A stretch of 64,000 nucleotides of DNA from Fictibacillus enclensis (GCF_001457035.1 NZ_KQ758617.1:1674001-1738000); one strand, 5' to 3'. Positions 47,248-56,320 are shown, numbered from the stretch's first letter. Notes: generated by a model from the sequence alone, not told the origin. Numbers and translations: made by a program.

Positions 47248-47276
47248 AAGATAAAGCATTTACTTCAATTTGTCAA
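47248..47276 (-). promoter_or_regulatory. Promoter of the trp operon
   Basis: TTGACA (47271-47276) and TATCTT (47248-47253) with a 17-bp spacer on the minus strand, about 10 nt before the first UAG triplets. Confidence 0.8.
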
Positions 47277-47300
47277 CCCGCAAGAATCATCGATATCTGT

Positions 47301-48083
47301 TCAACTGATCGGCTTCTGATAAAAAAACGGCTCCATGGGATGCAAATTGAATCTTCCCGGGTAAAAAATCTGTTCGGTGCTGCCTACAAATAGATAACCT
47401 CCCGGCCGCAATGCTTCTGAAAATTTACGGAACAGTTCCTCTTTTGCTTCTTCCGTAAAGTAAATCATAACATTCCGGCAGACAATCAGATCAAATCCAT
47501 CTTCAAAGGCATCCAGCAACAAGTTATGCTGTTTAAACCTTATGTTTTTTTTTAGATGGTCCCCTATGGCTGTTCCTTTTTCAGTATCGCTAAAACATGA
47601 GGACCTTATTGCTTCAGGCACGTGCTTCAGTGCGTTGTTGTCATAAATCCCTTCCTGCGCTCTTTTAAGGGCGGCCCTGTCAAGATCTGTTGCAAGAATG
47701 GAATATTCCCTCTTTGATGAATCATTATGCAAAAGACAGGAAAGGGTATACGGCTCCTCTCCTGCAGCACATGCGGCACTCCACAGCTTCAATTTCCTCT
47801 TTTGGGCGATAAGCTCTGGAATTATCCTATGCCGAACCACATCCCATCGTTCAGGATTTCTGAAAAACTCGGAAACATTGATGGTCATCCGTTCGAGAAA
47901 TTCATCCATCAGGCGCTGATCTCCTTTTAATGCATCATAATAGCCGGAAAAGCTGGCATAATTTTTTTTATCGCGCAGAGCGGTAAGGCGTCTTTTCATC
48001 TGAGCCTCTTTATACAGAGATAAATCAATAGACGTTAACAAATTGATCCGCTCAACGAAACGCATGTAATCCTGATCCATCAT
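47301..48083 (-). CDS. cheR: Chemotaxis protein methyltransferase CheR
   Basis: CheR methylates glutamates of chemoreceptors with S-adenosylmethionine. The 260 residues have an N-terminal helical domain (LYKEAQMKRRLTALRDKK) and the methyltransferase core with INVSEFFRNPERW, LWSAACAAGEEPYTLS, FDLIVCRNVMIYFTEE and LFVGSTEQIF. The start is one of two adjacent ATGs behind GGGG. It follows ndk, as in B. subtilis; aroF-aroB-aroH, which follow there, are absent. Confidence 0.94.
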   Translation of the reverse strand: MMDQDYMRFVERINLLTSIDLSLYKEAQMKRRLTALRDKKNYASFSGYYDALKGDQRLMDEFLERMTINVSEFFRNPERWDVVRHRIIPELIAQKRKLKLWSAACAAGEEPYTLSCLLHNDSSKREYSILATDLDRAALKRAQEGIYDNNALKHVPEAIRSSCFSDTEKGTAIGDHLKKNIRFKQHNLLLDAFEDGFDLIVCRNVMIYFTEEAKEELFRKFSEALRPGGYLFVGSTEQIFYPGRFNLHPMEPFFYQKPIS

Positions 48084-48152
48084 TCTTCCCCTTTTTTGTG
48101 GTGATACCTTGTTTATCGGTTGAAAAGGGACAACTTTTACTTTTCTACAAAA

Positions 48153-48182
48153 TGAAAAAACCAGCCGCAGCGGGCTGGTTTG
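48153..48182 (-). terminator. Terminator of ndk
   Basis: AACCAGCCCG and CGGCTGGTT pair around a short loop; TTTTTTCATTTT follows in the minus direction. Confidence 0.87.
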
Positions 48183-48193
48183 TAACGCTTACA

Positions 48194-48637
48194 TTAAATC
48201 CAGGAAGAACCTGCTTTTTCGTATTGTACGAGCTCTTCTTCATGAAAGAATAATCCGATTTCACGTTCAGCGCTCTCGGGAGAATCAGATCCGTGGATCA
48301 CATTGTTGCTCACCTGAACTGCAAAATCTCCGCGGATGGTGCCCGGTGCAGCTTCGCCAGGGTTGGTTTTGCCCATCATGTTTCTTGCAGTTGCAATTAC
48401 ATTTTCACCTTGCCATACCATTGCAAATACAGGCCCGGACGTAATAAAGTTTACAAGATCACCGAAAAAAGGACGTTCTTTGTGCTCAGCATAATGATTT
48501 TCCGCAAGCTCGCGTGAAATGGTCATCAATTTTGCACCAGCGAGCTGGAATCCTTTTTTCTCGAATCGTGAAACGATCTCTCCGATCAGATTGCGTTGAA
48601 CACCGTCGGGCTTTACCATTAGAAACGTTTGTTCCAC
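48194..48637 (-). CDS. ndk: Nucleoside diphosphate kinase
   Basis: Ndk passes phosphate from ATP to nucleoside diphosphates by a phospho-histidine. The 147 residues show [18 protein letters not shown] at the start and the active-site histidine in [20 protein letters not shown]. The start is GTG, 7 nt after GGGGAG. Confidence 0.97.
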   Translation of the reverse strand: MEQTFLMVKPDGVQRNLIGEIVSRFEKKGFQLAGAKLMTISRELAENHYAEHKERPFFGDLVNFITSGPVFAMVWQGENVIATARNMMGKTNPGEAAPGTIRGDFAVQVSNNVIHGSDSPESAEREIGLFFHEEELVQYEKAGSSWI

Positions 48638-48737
48638 AATAATTCTCCCCTATCTTCTATGTAGTTGCTTTTGAGGGTCGTCTATAATCTTCAACCCCTA
48701 GAAAATAGTAACAAAGATTAAGGTATTTAGCAACGTG

Positions 48738-49703
48738 TTAAAATTTCCGGCGGCCAATATATTTAGCAATCTTGATCATGCTGTTTTTCGCCTGTCCCGC
48801 AGGCAGACCTTCCGCTGCAGCAAGCGCATCTGCCAAATAAGACTGTGCCGTTTTGGAGGCACGCTGGATGGATCCGCTTGTCTTTATTGTATCAATAATG
48901 GATGAAAGCTCGCTTTCATCCATCGTTTTGTAAAAACGGCCGATTTTCTCTTTAAGTCCGGGAAGCTGTTGCATGGCATAAAAAACAGGAAGGGTAATAT
49001 TGCCCTGCCTCAAATCGCCGCCTGCGGGTTTACCCAGCTCCTTCTCGGTGCCCGTAAAGTCCAGGATGTCATCGGTAATCTGATACGCCATTCCAACCGA
49101 ATATCCAAAGCGGTACAGTCGCTGCTGAAGCTCGATTGAAGCATTCGAAGCAATGGCGCCAAGCTGGCAGCTGATGGCAATAAGCAGTGCGGTTTTTCTT
49201 TTGATCCTGCGCAAATACTGCCGGACATTCTGATTAAGATCATATTGTTCCCTGATTTGCTGGATTTCGCCAAGCGACATTTCCTTCATGGCATAAGACA
49301 AAATCTGATGTGCGGCAATTTGATGAATATCCGACATCAGTTCAATTGCCTTGGCAAACAGGAAGTCGCCCGTATACATGGCTACTTTGTTGTCGTAAGC
49401 CGCCTTTACCGTTTTTGCTCCACGCCGCAATTCAGCGTCATCAATCACATCATCGTGAACGAGCGAAGCCATATGGATGGTTTCAAGAGCAGCTGCCACC
49501 TTTTTGACAGGTTCAATATCATAATTTCCAAAATGTCCGGAAAGCACTACAAAAACGGGGCGGATTCGTTTTCCGCCCGCTTTCAGCAACTGGTTTCCTG
49601 CGTTCTGCATAATAGGGTGCTGAGAGGAAATGGTCTGTTCCAGTTCTTTTTCAATCTGTTGTAAATCCTTTTTAACATGCGTATACAGTTCTGTCAGTTT
49701 CAT
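48738..49703 (-). CDS. hepT: Heptaprenyl diphosphate synthase component II
   Basis: HepT is the catalytic subunit that extends FPP to the C35 side chain of menaquinone-7. The 321 residues show KAGGKRIRPVFVVLSG, the first aspartate motif LVHDDVIDDAELRRG, GDFLFAKA and the second motif QITDDILDFTG. I chose the ATG at 49703, 5 nt after AGGTGA; a GTG at 49712 is inside that site. It is adjacent to mqnA. Confidence 0.94.
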   Translation of the reverse strand: MKLTELYTHVKKDLQQIEKELEQTISSQHPIMQNAGNQLLKAGGKRIRPVFVVLSGHFGNYDIEPVKKVAAALETIHMASLVHDDVIDDAELRRGAKTVKAAYDNKVAMYTGDFLFAKAIELMSDIHQIAAHQILSYAMKEMSLGEIQQIREQYDLNQNVRQYLRRIKRKTALLIAISCQLGAIASNASIELQQRLYRFGYSVGMAYQITDDILDFTGTEKELGKPAGGDLRQGNITLPVFYAMQQLPGLKEKIGRFYKTMDESELSSIIDTIKTSGSIQRASKTAQSYLADALAAAEGLPAGQAKNSMIKIAKYIGRRKF

Positions 49704-49712
49704 TTTCTTCAC

Positions 49713-50561
49713 CTAAATGCCCTGTAAGGAATAATTGAAAAATGTAAATTCAGGAAGAGATTGAATGAAGGAATGCTTATAGGCCAGTTCAAAATAAAGC
49801 TTCAGCCCCTTAATATGGTTTTCACTCAAATCATAATTAATGCCCTGGAAGTAATGGGACCAAAACGCGGATTCGCCGCCATGCTCATGAAGGACATCTT
49901 CAATCATTTCCTGGTAGCCATCCGCCTTTGTACGGCCTTTACTTTCCGTCATTTGAATCAGGAGTTTCTCCAAGAGTGGAGCTTCTCTTTTGATCGCATC
50001 GTTTCTTACTGCCATGACGGCATACGTCATTGGAAGGTTGGTATTCTCATACCATAGTTCTCCAAGGTCATAGACGTAAATATCTTTTTCCTGCCTCCAG
50101 CCACCTTTAATCGCATCCTCTCCGATCAAGAGGCAAGCATCATAGCTGGAGAGCATCTCGTCATAATTCGGAGTCATTGTTTCATAGTAAGGATTCACGC
50201 CTATAAATTCTTTTAGGATCACCTTCAATAAAGCGACTGAAGTTGCCGAGCTTGAGGTCAGGGCTATACTTCGTCCGTCCAACTCTTCAATTTTTATTTT
50301 GGAGAATAAAAGAATGGAACCTACCTTTCCGTACGTAGAAACAGACAGGTTGGGAAAAAGACTGTACTGGTGACTGTTCTCGCCGTAGGCAAATGACGAT
50401 ATTCCGCCCAGATCAATTTCTCCCCTTGCCATTCTGCGGTTTAATTCGGCCGGAACCTGCGGGATAAACTGGGCTCCGGTCTTTTCAATTTCCTTTTTAT
50501 TTAAATAAAAAAACAAAGGAAGAATGTTAGTATATTTAATTTCGCCAATATTCAGCGCCAT
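49713..50561 (-). CDS. mqnA: Chorismate dehydratase MqnA (futalosine pathway)
   Basis: MqnA removes water from chorismate to give 3-enolpyruvyl-benzoate, the entry to the futalosine route to menaquinone. The 282-residue periplasmic-binding-like fold shows IGEIKYTNILPLFF at the start, PAELNRRMARGEIDLGGISSFAYG, SIALTSSSATSVALLKVIL and DACLLIGEDAI, all typical of MqnA. The ATG at 50561 lies 4 nt after GGGGAG. It lies between a UbiA-type prenyltransferase gene and hepT, which fits. B. subtilis uses the o-succinylbenzoate route and lacks this gene. Confidence 0.88.
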   Translation of the reverse strand: MALNIGEIKYTNILPLFFYLNKKEIEKTGAQFIPQVPAELNRRMARGEIDLGGISSFAYGENSHQYSLFPNLSVSTYGKVGSILLFSKIKIEELDGRSIALTSSSATSVALLKVILKEFIGVNPYYETMTPNYDEMLSSYDACLLIGEDAIKGGWRQEKDIYVYDLGELWYENTNLPMTYAVMAVRNDAIKREAPLLEKLLIQMTESKGRTKADGYQEMIEDVLHEHGGESAFWSHYFQGINYDLSENHIKGLKLYFELAYKHSFIQSLPEFTFFNYSLQGI

Positions 50562-50626
50562 TACTCTCCCCACCTTCTGAATGATTCATGATGCTTCCCG
50601 GGTTGTTACCCCTACAGCAAAAACTT

Positions 50627-51490
50627 TTATAAAAGCAAATCTCCCAAAGAGAAAATAAACATAACCACACTCAAAATTCCGTTCATTGTAAAAAACGCAA
50701 GGTTCAGCTTTGACAGGTCATCGGCGGAAACCATGGAGTGTTCATATACCATAATCGCGCCAGACAAAAATACACCTGCGAAATAAACCCAGCCAAAGGA
50801 GGATACCGCCCCTAAAACAAGAAAAGCTGTAAAGCTGATCAAATGAAAAATGCGAGCGATAACAAGGGCCTTGGGAATGCCGAAATAAGAAGGGATGGAA
50901 TATAATCCGTGCTTCCTGTCATAGTCCGCATCCTGAGTGGCATAGATCACATCGAACCCGGCAGTCCAAAACACGACACCGGCATAGAGCAAAAACGCTT
51001 CAGCTGACAATGTTCCGGTTGCTCCCACCCATCCGCCAAGAGGAGCGAGGGCGATGGTCCCGCCCAAAATGACATGGCATAAATAGGTAAACCGCTTTGT
51101 ATATGAATAGAATACCAGAAAGAAAACAGCAAGCGGCAACAGCCAGACAGACAGGATGTTCAGCTGGTAGGCACTGACAAAAAGCAGTACAAAAGAACCG
51201 GCAATAAACAAAGCTGCCTCTTTCATGCTGATCAGCTTTGCCGGGATGGCCCTCATGGCGGTTCTCGGATTTTTCTGGTCGATTCTCGCATCAATGACTC
51301 GATTCAGCGTCATTGCTGCACTTCTCGCGCCTACCATCGCAAGGGTAATCCAAACCCACTCCATCAGGGAGGGAAACGTTCCTTCCTCCACCACATTTCC
51401 CAGTATTGCTCCAAGGAAAGCAAACGGAAGAGCAAACAAGGTATGTTCGAATTTTATCATTTCAAGAATGATAGCTAATTTCTTAAACAC
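50627..51490 (-). CDS. mqnP: UbiA-family prenyltransferase, probably for menaquinone (MqnP)
   Basis: The 287-residue membrane protein has about eight helices. It shows NRVIDARIDQKNPRT (the N-x-x-x-D-x-x-x-D site) near residue 65 and YATQDADYDRKHGLYSIP near 187, the two UbiA aspartate motifs. It probably prenylates the naphthoate intermediate of the futalosine route with the HepST product. The start is likely GTG at 51490, 16 bp after the menG stop. It resembles 4-hydroxybenzoate polyprenyltransferases; the naphthoate substrate is inferred from neighbours. Confidence 0.82.
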   Translation of the reverse strand: MFKKLAIILEMIKFEHTLFALPFAFLGAILGNVVEEGTFPSLMEWVWITLAMVGARSAAMTLNRVIDARIDQKNPRTAMRAIPAKLISMKEAALFIAGSFVLLFVSAYQLNILSVWLLPLAVFFLVFYSYTKRFTYLCHVILGGTIALAPLGGWVGATGTLSAEAFLLYAGVVFWTAGFDVIYATQDADYDRKHGLYSIPSYFGIPKALVIARIFHLISFTAFLVLGAVSSFGWVYFAGVFLSGAIMVYEHSMVSADDLSKLNLAFFTMNGILSVVMFIFSLGDLLL

Positions 51491-51506
51491 AAGGCAATCT
51501 CTCTTT

Positions 51507-52214
51507 CTATGTTTGTTTAATTCCCATGTGCATAGCTGCCGTTCCGAACGTATATGGCTTAACCATGACACGGGTCAACCCGGCTTCTTCAAACAGGGAC
51601 TTCAGTTCGTTTCTGTTTAAAAACTCCCCTGCCGATTCCTGAAGCCATGAGTATTCGTTGTAGCTTTTTGCAAGAAGCTTGCCAAGAACGGGCATGATCA
51701 CTGAAAAATAGAAACGAAACAGAGGCCTGACCACCGGGGTGGTAGGCTGAGAGGTTTCTAGACAGACGACCTTGCCTCCAGGTTTTGCGACGCGGCTCAT
51801 TTCTTTAACTACCTGCAGATAATCGGGGACGTTTCTCAGTCCAAACCCGATCGTTACATAGTCAAAGGTATTATCTTCAAATGGCAGCTCCATAGCGTTG
51901 CCATGGATCAGCTCCACATTTTCCATGTTAAGCGATTCTACTTTTTTCTTACCGACTTCAAGCATGTTCTGGCTAAAGTCCAGGCCTTTGACATGCCCTT
52001 TCTTGCCAACAGCTTCTGCCAGCGCTATGCTCCAGTCACCCGTTCCGCAGCAAACATCAAGCGCCATGCTTCCTTCTTTAACGGCCATCTGTTTCATCGT
52101 GTCTTTCCGCCAGCTTTTATGCCGCTGGAAGCTGATCACATTGTTCATGAAATCATATTGATTCGATATTTTTTCAAATACCGAGTGGACTCTCTGTTCC
52201 TTTAATTGTTCCAT
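51507..52214 (-). CDS. menG: Demethylmenaquinone methyltransferase
   Basis: MenG (UbiE type; called MenH in older B. subtilis work) performs the last menaquinone step with S-adenosylmethionine. The 235 residues show [33 protein letters not shown] (SAM loop), [11 protein letters not shown] and [15 protein letters not shown]. It starts 2 bp after the hepS stop. Confidence 0.95.
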   Translation of the reverse strand: MEQLKEQRVHSVFEKISNQYDFMNNVISFQRHKSWRKDTMKQMAVKEGSMALDVCCGTGDWSIALAEAVGKKGHVKGLDFSQNMLEVGKKKVESLNMENVELIHGNAMELPFEDNTFDYVTIGFGLRNVPDYLQVVKEMSRVAKPGGKVVCLETSQPTTPVVRPLFRFYFSVIMPVLGKLLAKSYNEYSWLQESAGEFLNRNELKSLFEEAGLTRVMVKPYTFGTAAMHMGIKQT

Positions 52215-52216
52215 GG

Positions 52217-52924
52217 CTACCCTTCCTCCGGCAATAAATAGTGAGGCCCGTCAAGCAGTCCCCTCATTCTCTTTTCCATGACTGGTTTTAGCGATAACGG
52301 CTGCTTTTGTGTTTTCAATTTATGCCGGGCAAGCAGCACATCATTTTTAATTTGGAGATGATAATCTGAAAAAAGAGAGTCAGGGCAATGGGAGGTGGCA
52401 GAAATAAACAAAAATTCTGAGATAAAAGGTATGTATTGTTCTTTCTTCAGATGACGGGCGACACGGTTTAAAATCCCTGCCTCCATTCCTTTTATACTGT
52501 TGGTTACCTCTTCTGGCTTTATATGTTTGCTGTAAAAAAGCCGCATCTTGTTTTCATTGACATCCTGAATCCCCAAAGAGAGTGCACGAATTAACGCCAC
52601 ATCCTCACAGACGGAAAGCATAAAGTAGTAAAGGCTGCTGTAATAGTCTCCTGCCAGTACGGTCAACTGCCTCTCCTTGACATGACCATCCCTGATCTTC
52701 AAGATCGTTTCATGCGTGTCCAATGCACATTGAACAAGCATAACCGCAGCATATAACTCTTGCAGCTCCTCTCCCTCGTATCCGCTCTCGGCCAGCAGCG
52801 AACAGGTGATCAGACATTTATCCTTGTTTAACTGGGGAACATTAACATATTCCTTTAAAAACGAATGTTCCATTTTCTGTAAAACGTATTCATTTAACTT
52901 ATTCACTTCATGGATGATCCTCAT
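52217..52924 (-). CDS. hepS: Heptaprenyl diphosphate synthase component I
   Basis: HepS is the small non-catalytic subunit that sets chain length with HepT. The 235 residues show [10 protein letters not shown] and [18 protein letters not shown], characteristic of the HepS family. It leads hepS-menG-mqnP-mqnA-hepT, downstream of folE-mtrB and a terminator. Confidence 0.88.
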   Translation of the reverse strand: MRIIHEVNKLNEYVLQKMEHSFLKEYVNVPQLNKDKCLITCSLLAESGYEGEELQELYAAVMLVQCALDTHETILKIRDGHVKERQLTVLAGDYYSSLYYFMLSVCEDVALIRALSLGIQDVNENKMRLFYSKHIKPEEVTNSIKGMEAGILNRVARHLKKEQYIPFISEFLFISATSHCPDSLFSDYHLQIKNDVLLARHKLKTQKQPLSLKPVMEKRMRGLLDGPHYLLPEEG

Positions 52925-53013
52925 GTCACTGCCCCCGCATCCTGCAACTAAAGCTTACTCTATCTATTATGTATCATATCATATTGAGCATTCAACTATT
53001 GATTACTGCATAA

Positions 53014-53044
53014 AGAAAACTTGGCTCGTGCCAAGCTTTTTTTA
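53014..53044. terminator. Terminator of folE-mtrB
   Basis: CTTGGC and GCCAAG pair around a 4-nt loop. TTTTCTTT follows in the minus direction and a longer T-run on the plus strand. Confidence 0.75.
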
Positions 53045-53263
53045 TACTTCCGTGTCGACTTCACCATGCCGTGTATAAATAACGGCTTTGCCCCGCACTT
53101 TCACAGCAGACGTATGTTCTGTAAATTGTGCGAGCATAACTTCGCCCTTGTCCAGCTTCTCTGAATGGTGGAAACGGGTCTCTGTCCCTCTTGTCAAACC
53201 GATGACGTTGACTCCGTTTTCTTTTGCCTTGATGACGAAAAACTCATTCTCATTTACCTTCAT
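53042..53263 (-). CDS. mtrB: trp RNA-binding attenuation protein (TRAP)
   Basis: TRAP forms an 11-mer ring that binds tryptophan and then (G/U)AG repeats in mRNA, causing termination of trp leaders. The 73 residues show [41 protein letters not shown] and VKVRGKA, nearly the B. subtilis sequence, including the Lys and Arg RNA contacts. The ATG at 53263 lies 8 nt after GGAG. Its target leader is in this window at 47133. Confidence 0.97.
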   Translation of the reverse strand: MKVNENEFFVIKAKENGVNVIGLTRGTETRFHHSEKLDKGEVMLAQFTEHTSAVKVRGKAVIYTRHGEVDTEV

Positions 53264-53287
53264 TCCGTACACTCCGTTCCTAAAATT

Positions 53288-53854
53288 TTAGCTCCGAATA
53301 AAAGTAAGAACTTCTGCCCGGGCGGCTGCATCATCTACAAAAACTCCTCTTACGGCAGAAGTTACGGTTTTCGAGCCGGGTTTCTTTACTCCACGCATGG
53401 TCATGCACATATGTTCCGCTTCAACAACAACAATCACGCCGTGCGGGTTCAGTGTTTCAACTAGAGAATCAGCGACAGTTGACGTGATTCTTTCCTGCAG
53501 CTGCGGCCGGCGAGTAACGGCTTCAACTGCACGCGCCAGTTTGGAGAGGCCTGTCACCTTTCCTCCTTTAGGGATGTAGCCGATATGGGCTTTTCCGAAA
53601 AAAGGAACCAGATGGTGTTCACACATGGAATAGAAAGGAATATCCTTAACGAGAACCAATTCTTCATGGTCTTCTCCGAAAATAGTGGCAAAGTGCTCTT
53701 TCGGATCCTGATTCAGCCCCTGAAAAACTTCCTGGTACATTTTAGCCACTCGTTTTGGTGTATCGACAAGGCCCTCACGCGATGGATCTTCGCCAATGGC
53801 CTCAAGAATCATGGTAACCGCCTGTTCTATTTTCGCCTGATCAAATTCCTTCAC
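53288..53854 (-). CDS. folE: GTP cyclohydrolase I
   Basis: FolE makes dihydroneopterin triphosphate from GTP, the first folate step (also mtrA). The 188 residues show [23 protein letters not shown], the zinc ligands in [20 protein letters not shown], and [18 protein letters not shown] chose the GTG at 53854, 8 nt after GGAGG, which gives the family start; a TTG at 53869 is inside the ribosome site. It is followed by mtrB. Confidence 0.96.
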   Translation of the reverse strand: MKEFDQAKIEQAVTMILEAIGEDPSREGLVDTPKRVAKMYQEVFQGLNQDPKEHFATIFGEDHEELVLVKDIPFYSMCEHHLVPFFGKAHIGYIPKGGKVTGLSKLARAVEAVTRRPQLQERITSTVADSLVETLNPHGVIVVVEAEHMCMTMRGVKKPGSKTVTSAVRGVFVDDAAARAEVLTFIRS

Positions 53855-53931
53855 TGCATTATCCTCCAATTTCGTTCGTGCAACGTTCCAAGTAGTTTTA
53901 CTTAACGATTGCTGTACGTTTTTCTAAACCG

Positions 53932-53960
53932 ATTCTAGCATATGAATCAGGCAAAGGCAA
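53932..53960 (-). promoter_or_regulatory. Promoter of folE-mtrB
   Basis: TTGCCT (53955-53960), 17-bp spacer, and TAGAAT (53932-53937) preceded by TGC, an extended -10 box, on the minus strand. Confidence 0.55.
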
Positions 53961-53990
53961 AGGTAGGGGGCTAAAGTCGCATGTTTTACA

Positions 53991-54023
53991 TAAAAAATAA
54001 AAGAACCGCACAATGCGGTTCTT
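53991..54023 (-). terminator. Terminator of hbs
   Basis: AAGAACCGC and GCGGTTCTT pair around a 5-nt loop, followed by TTATTTTTTATG in the minus direction. Confidence 0.88.
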
Positions 54024-54042
54024 GCTTGCCCTATGTATAAGC

Positions 54043-54315
54043 TTATTTTAGAGCATCCTTAAGGGCTTTTCCTGGTTTGAAAGCAGGTACCTTGCTTGCT
54101 GCGATTTCGATTTCTTGACCAGTTTGCGGGTTGCGGCCTTTACGAGCTGCACGCTCACGAACTTCGAAGTTACCAAAACCGATAAGTTGTACCTTATCAC
54201 CTTCTTTTAGCGTATCAGCAATTGCCTCAAAAACTGCATCAACAGCTTTAGTGGCATCCTTTTTAGAAAGTTGAGTTTGTTCAGCTACTGTGTTTACAAG
54301 ATCAGTCTTGTTCAT
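54043..54315 (-). CDS. hbs: DNA-binding protein HU
   Basis: HU is the main histone-like protein that compacts the nucleoid. The 90 residues start [20 protein letters not shown] and have [21 protein letters not shown] with the DNA-intercalating proline in RNPQTG, and [14 protein letters not shown] at the end. The ATG at 54315 lies 6 nt after AGGAGGTG. It lies between spoIVA and folE, as in B. subtilis. Confidence 0.97.
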   Translation of the reverse strand: MNKTDLVNTVAEQTQLSKKDATKAVDAVFEAIADTLKEGDKVQLIGFGNFEVRERAARKGRNPQTGQEIEIAASKVPAFKPGKALKDALK

Positions 54316-54550
54316 TCCATTCACCTCCTCTCAAAGAACGCTGTATCTATGCTCTGAATATTCGGTTGTACTACTATCATAAAGCTCTCGCTCCTGTTTT
54401 ATACAGGATTTACTAAATACTTTGATGACAAGCCTTATATTAAACGATAAGCCATAAGAATACAATGTTTTTATGCGAAAAATAGCGAAAAACCCCTATT
54501 CCCTTGGCCAAAAGGCCTATTTTTTGGAATAACCTCCTTTCTTTCCATGC

Positions 54551-54577
54551 AAAAAAGACTCCAAATAGGAGTCTTTT
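54551..54577 (-). terminator. Terminator of spoIVA
   Basis: AAAAGACTCC and GGAGTCTTTT pair around 5 nt, with a T-run in the minus direction. Confidence 0.88.
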
Positions 54578-54578
54578 G

Positions 54579-56057
54579 CTATAAAATAATGGCTATTAAT
54601 CCTCCGGAGCCCTCGTTTATGATACGTTCCAATGTTTCCTTCAGTTTGTACCTTGCATTTTCCGGCATGAGCGAGATTTTGCCCTGGATGCCTTCGCGTA
54701 CAATTGAATTGAGTGAACGTCCAAAAATATCGGAGTTCCAAATCGAAAGCGGATCTTCTTCAAAATCCTGCATCAAGTACCTGACCAGCTCTTCGCTCTG
54801 TTTTTCCGTGCCGATAATCGGGGCAAATTCCGATTCAACATCCACTTTGATCATATGAATCGACGGGGCCACCGCTTTCAGGCGGACTCCGAAGCGCGAG
54901 CCCTGGCGAATGATTTCAGGCTCATCGAGGCTCATATCAGATAGTGCAGGTGCCGCAATTCCATAGCCGGTTTGCTTCACCATTCTGAGAGCATCCGCCA
55001 CTTGATCATACTCCTGCTTCGCGTAGGCAAATTCCTGCATCAATTGTAACAGGTGGTCTTTTCCCCTGATTTCCACTCCCACAACTTCTTTTAGGATCTG
55101 GTCATACAAATCATCGGGAGCAAACAGATCGATTTCGGCAATTCCCTGCCCCATTTCAATCCCCGCAAGACGCGCATCATCAATAAACTCAAAATCGCTG
55201 AAACTGCCGACAACCCGGTCTACATCTCTTAATCTCCGGATGTCTTTCACGGTTTCTCTCACAGCTTCCTCATAGCTCTCTCTCAGCCAATGTTCCTCCC
55301 GCAGGACCATCACCCAGCTTGGCAGGTTCACATTGACTTCAAGAACCGGGAATTCGTAAAGAACTTCTCGAAGCACATTGTTGATATCATGCTCTGTCAT
55401 GCTTTCCACACTCATCGCAAGTACGGGAATATCATATTTCTCATTTAATTCCTTGCGCAGCTGTTCGGTATCCGGGTGGTGCGGGTGAACGGAATTGACC
55501 ACCAGAATAAACGGTTTCCCTACCTCTTTCAGCTCTTCAATGACACGCTCTTCGGATTCAATATAATCGTATCTTGGTATTTCGCCAATCGAACCATCTG
55601 TCGTCACAACCACACCCAGCGTGGAGTGCTCCTGAATGACTTTTCTTGTGCCGATTTCGGCTGCCTCATGAAAAGGAATGGGTTCATCATACCACGGAGT
55701 GTGTATCATGCGTGGACCATTTTCATCTTCATAGCCTTTTGCACTCGGTACAGCGTATCCGACACTGTCCACAAGACGGACATTCACATCAAGGCCCTCT
55801 GCCACATGAATACTCACTGCATTGTTTGGAACGAATTTCGGTTCAGTCGTCATGATGGTCTTGCCTGCTGCGCTCTGCGGAAGCTCATCCTGTGCCCGCT
55901 GGCGCTCGCCGTCGTTTTGAATGTTCGGAAGCACCACCAGTTCCATGAACCGCTTGATAAACGTTGATTTCCCTGTACGAACAGCACCGACTACTCCGAG
56001 ATAAATGTCTCCTCCTGTCCGTTCAGCGATATCTTTGAAAATATCGATTTTTTCCAA
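54579..56057 (-). CDS. spoIVA: Stage IV sporulation protein A (coat morphogenetic ATPase)
   Basis: SpoIVA polymerises with ATP hydrolysis around the forespore and is the base layer of the spore coat. The 492 residues show the Walker A loop GVVGAVRTGKSTFIK, RLVDSVGYAVPSAKG as Walker B region, and the conserved end ERIINEGSGGLIAIIL. I place the start at a TTG (56057), 7 nt after GGGAGGG. This gives LEKIDIFKDIAERTGG and exactly the length I recall for B. subtilis. A SigE-type promoter lies upstream. Confidence 0.96.
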   Translation of the reverse strand: MEKIDIFKDIAERTGGDIYLGVVGAVRTGKSTFIKRFMELVVLPNIQNDGERQRAQDELPQSAAGKTIMTTEPKFVPNNAVSIHVAEGLDVNVRLVDSVGYAVPSAKGYEDENGPRMIHTPWYDEPIPFHEAAEIGTRKVIQEHSTLGVVVTTDGSIGEIPRYDYIESEERVIEELKEVGKPFILVVNSVHPHHPDTEQLRKELNEKYDIPVLAMSVESMTEHDINNVLREVLYEFPVLEVNVNLPSWVMVLREEHWLRESYEEAVRETVKDIRRLRDVDRVVGSFSDFEFIDDARLAGIEMGQGIAEIDLFAPDDLYDQILKEVVGVEIRGKDHLLQLMQEFAYAKQEYDQVADALRMVKQTGYGIAAPALSDMSLDEPEIIRQGSRFGVRLKAVAPSIHMIKVDVESEFAPIIGTEKQSEELVRYLMQDFEEDPLSIWNSDIFGRSLNSIVREGIQGKISLMPENARYKLKETLERIINEGSGGLIAIIL

Positions 56058-56110
56058 TTCAATTCCCTCCCGATCCAAATAAGTTCCGGATGCTATTCTT
56101 GGACATTACA

Positions 56111-56137
56111 TCTATATGATGTTGTCCCAAAAATATG
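56111..56137 (-). promoter_or_regulatory. SigE-type promoter of spoIVA
   Basis: CATATT (56132-56137), a 13-bp spacer and CATATAGA (56111-56118) on the minus strand fit the mother-cell SigE pattern. spoIVA of B. subtilis is known to be SigE-dependent. Confidence 0.6.
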
Positions 56138-56276
56138 ATAAGGAATGAAAGTTTTTTCATACAAAAAAGAGCGTGGACCTGAGTTCGTTGTATAGACCGG
56201 GAGAGAAGCACAATTGCTTGTGACCTTCCGTGTGCAAACTGTCCAGGTGTTCACCATGTCCGTTTTTTATATAAAT

Positions 56277-56320
56277 AACTCTCCTCCTTTTCTATGAATG
56301 TATTAAAAAAGGGGAGAGTT
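56277..56320. repeat. Long imperfect inverted repeat between spoIVA and yphF
   Basis: AACTCTCC-T-CCTTTT pairs with AAAAGGGGAGAGTT with a single bulge around a 15-nt loop. No proper T-run follows on either strand. It lies 33 bp beyond the yphF stop, so it may be a weak terminator or 3'-end hairpin of yphF. The rest of 56138-56276 shows no gene. Confidence 0.6.
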
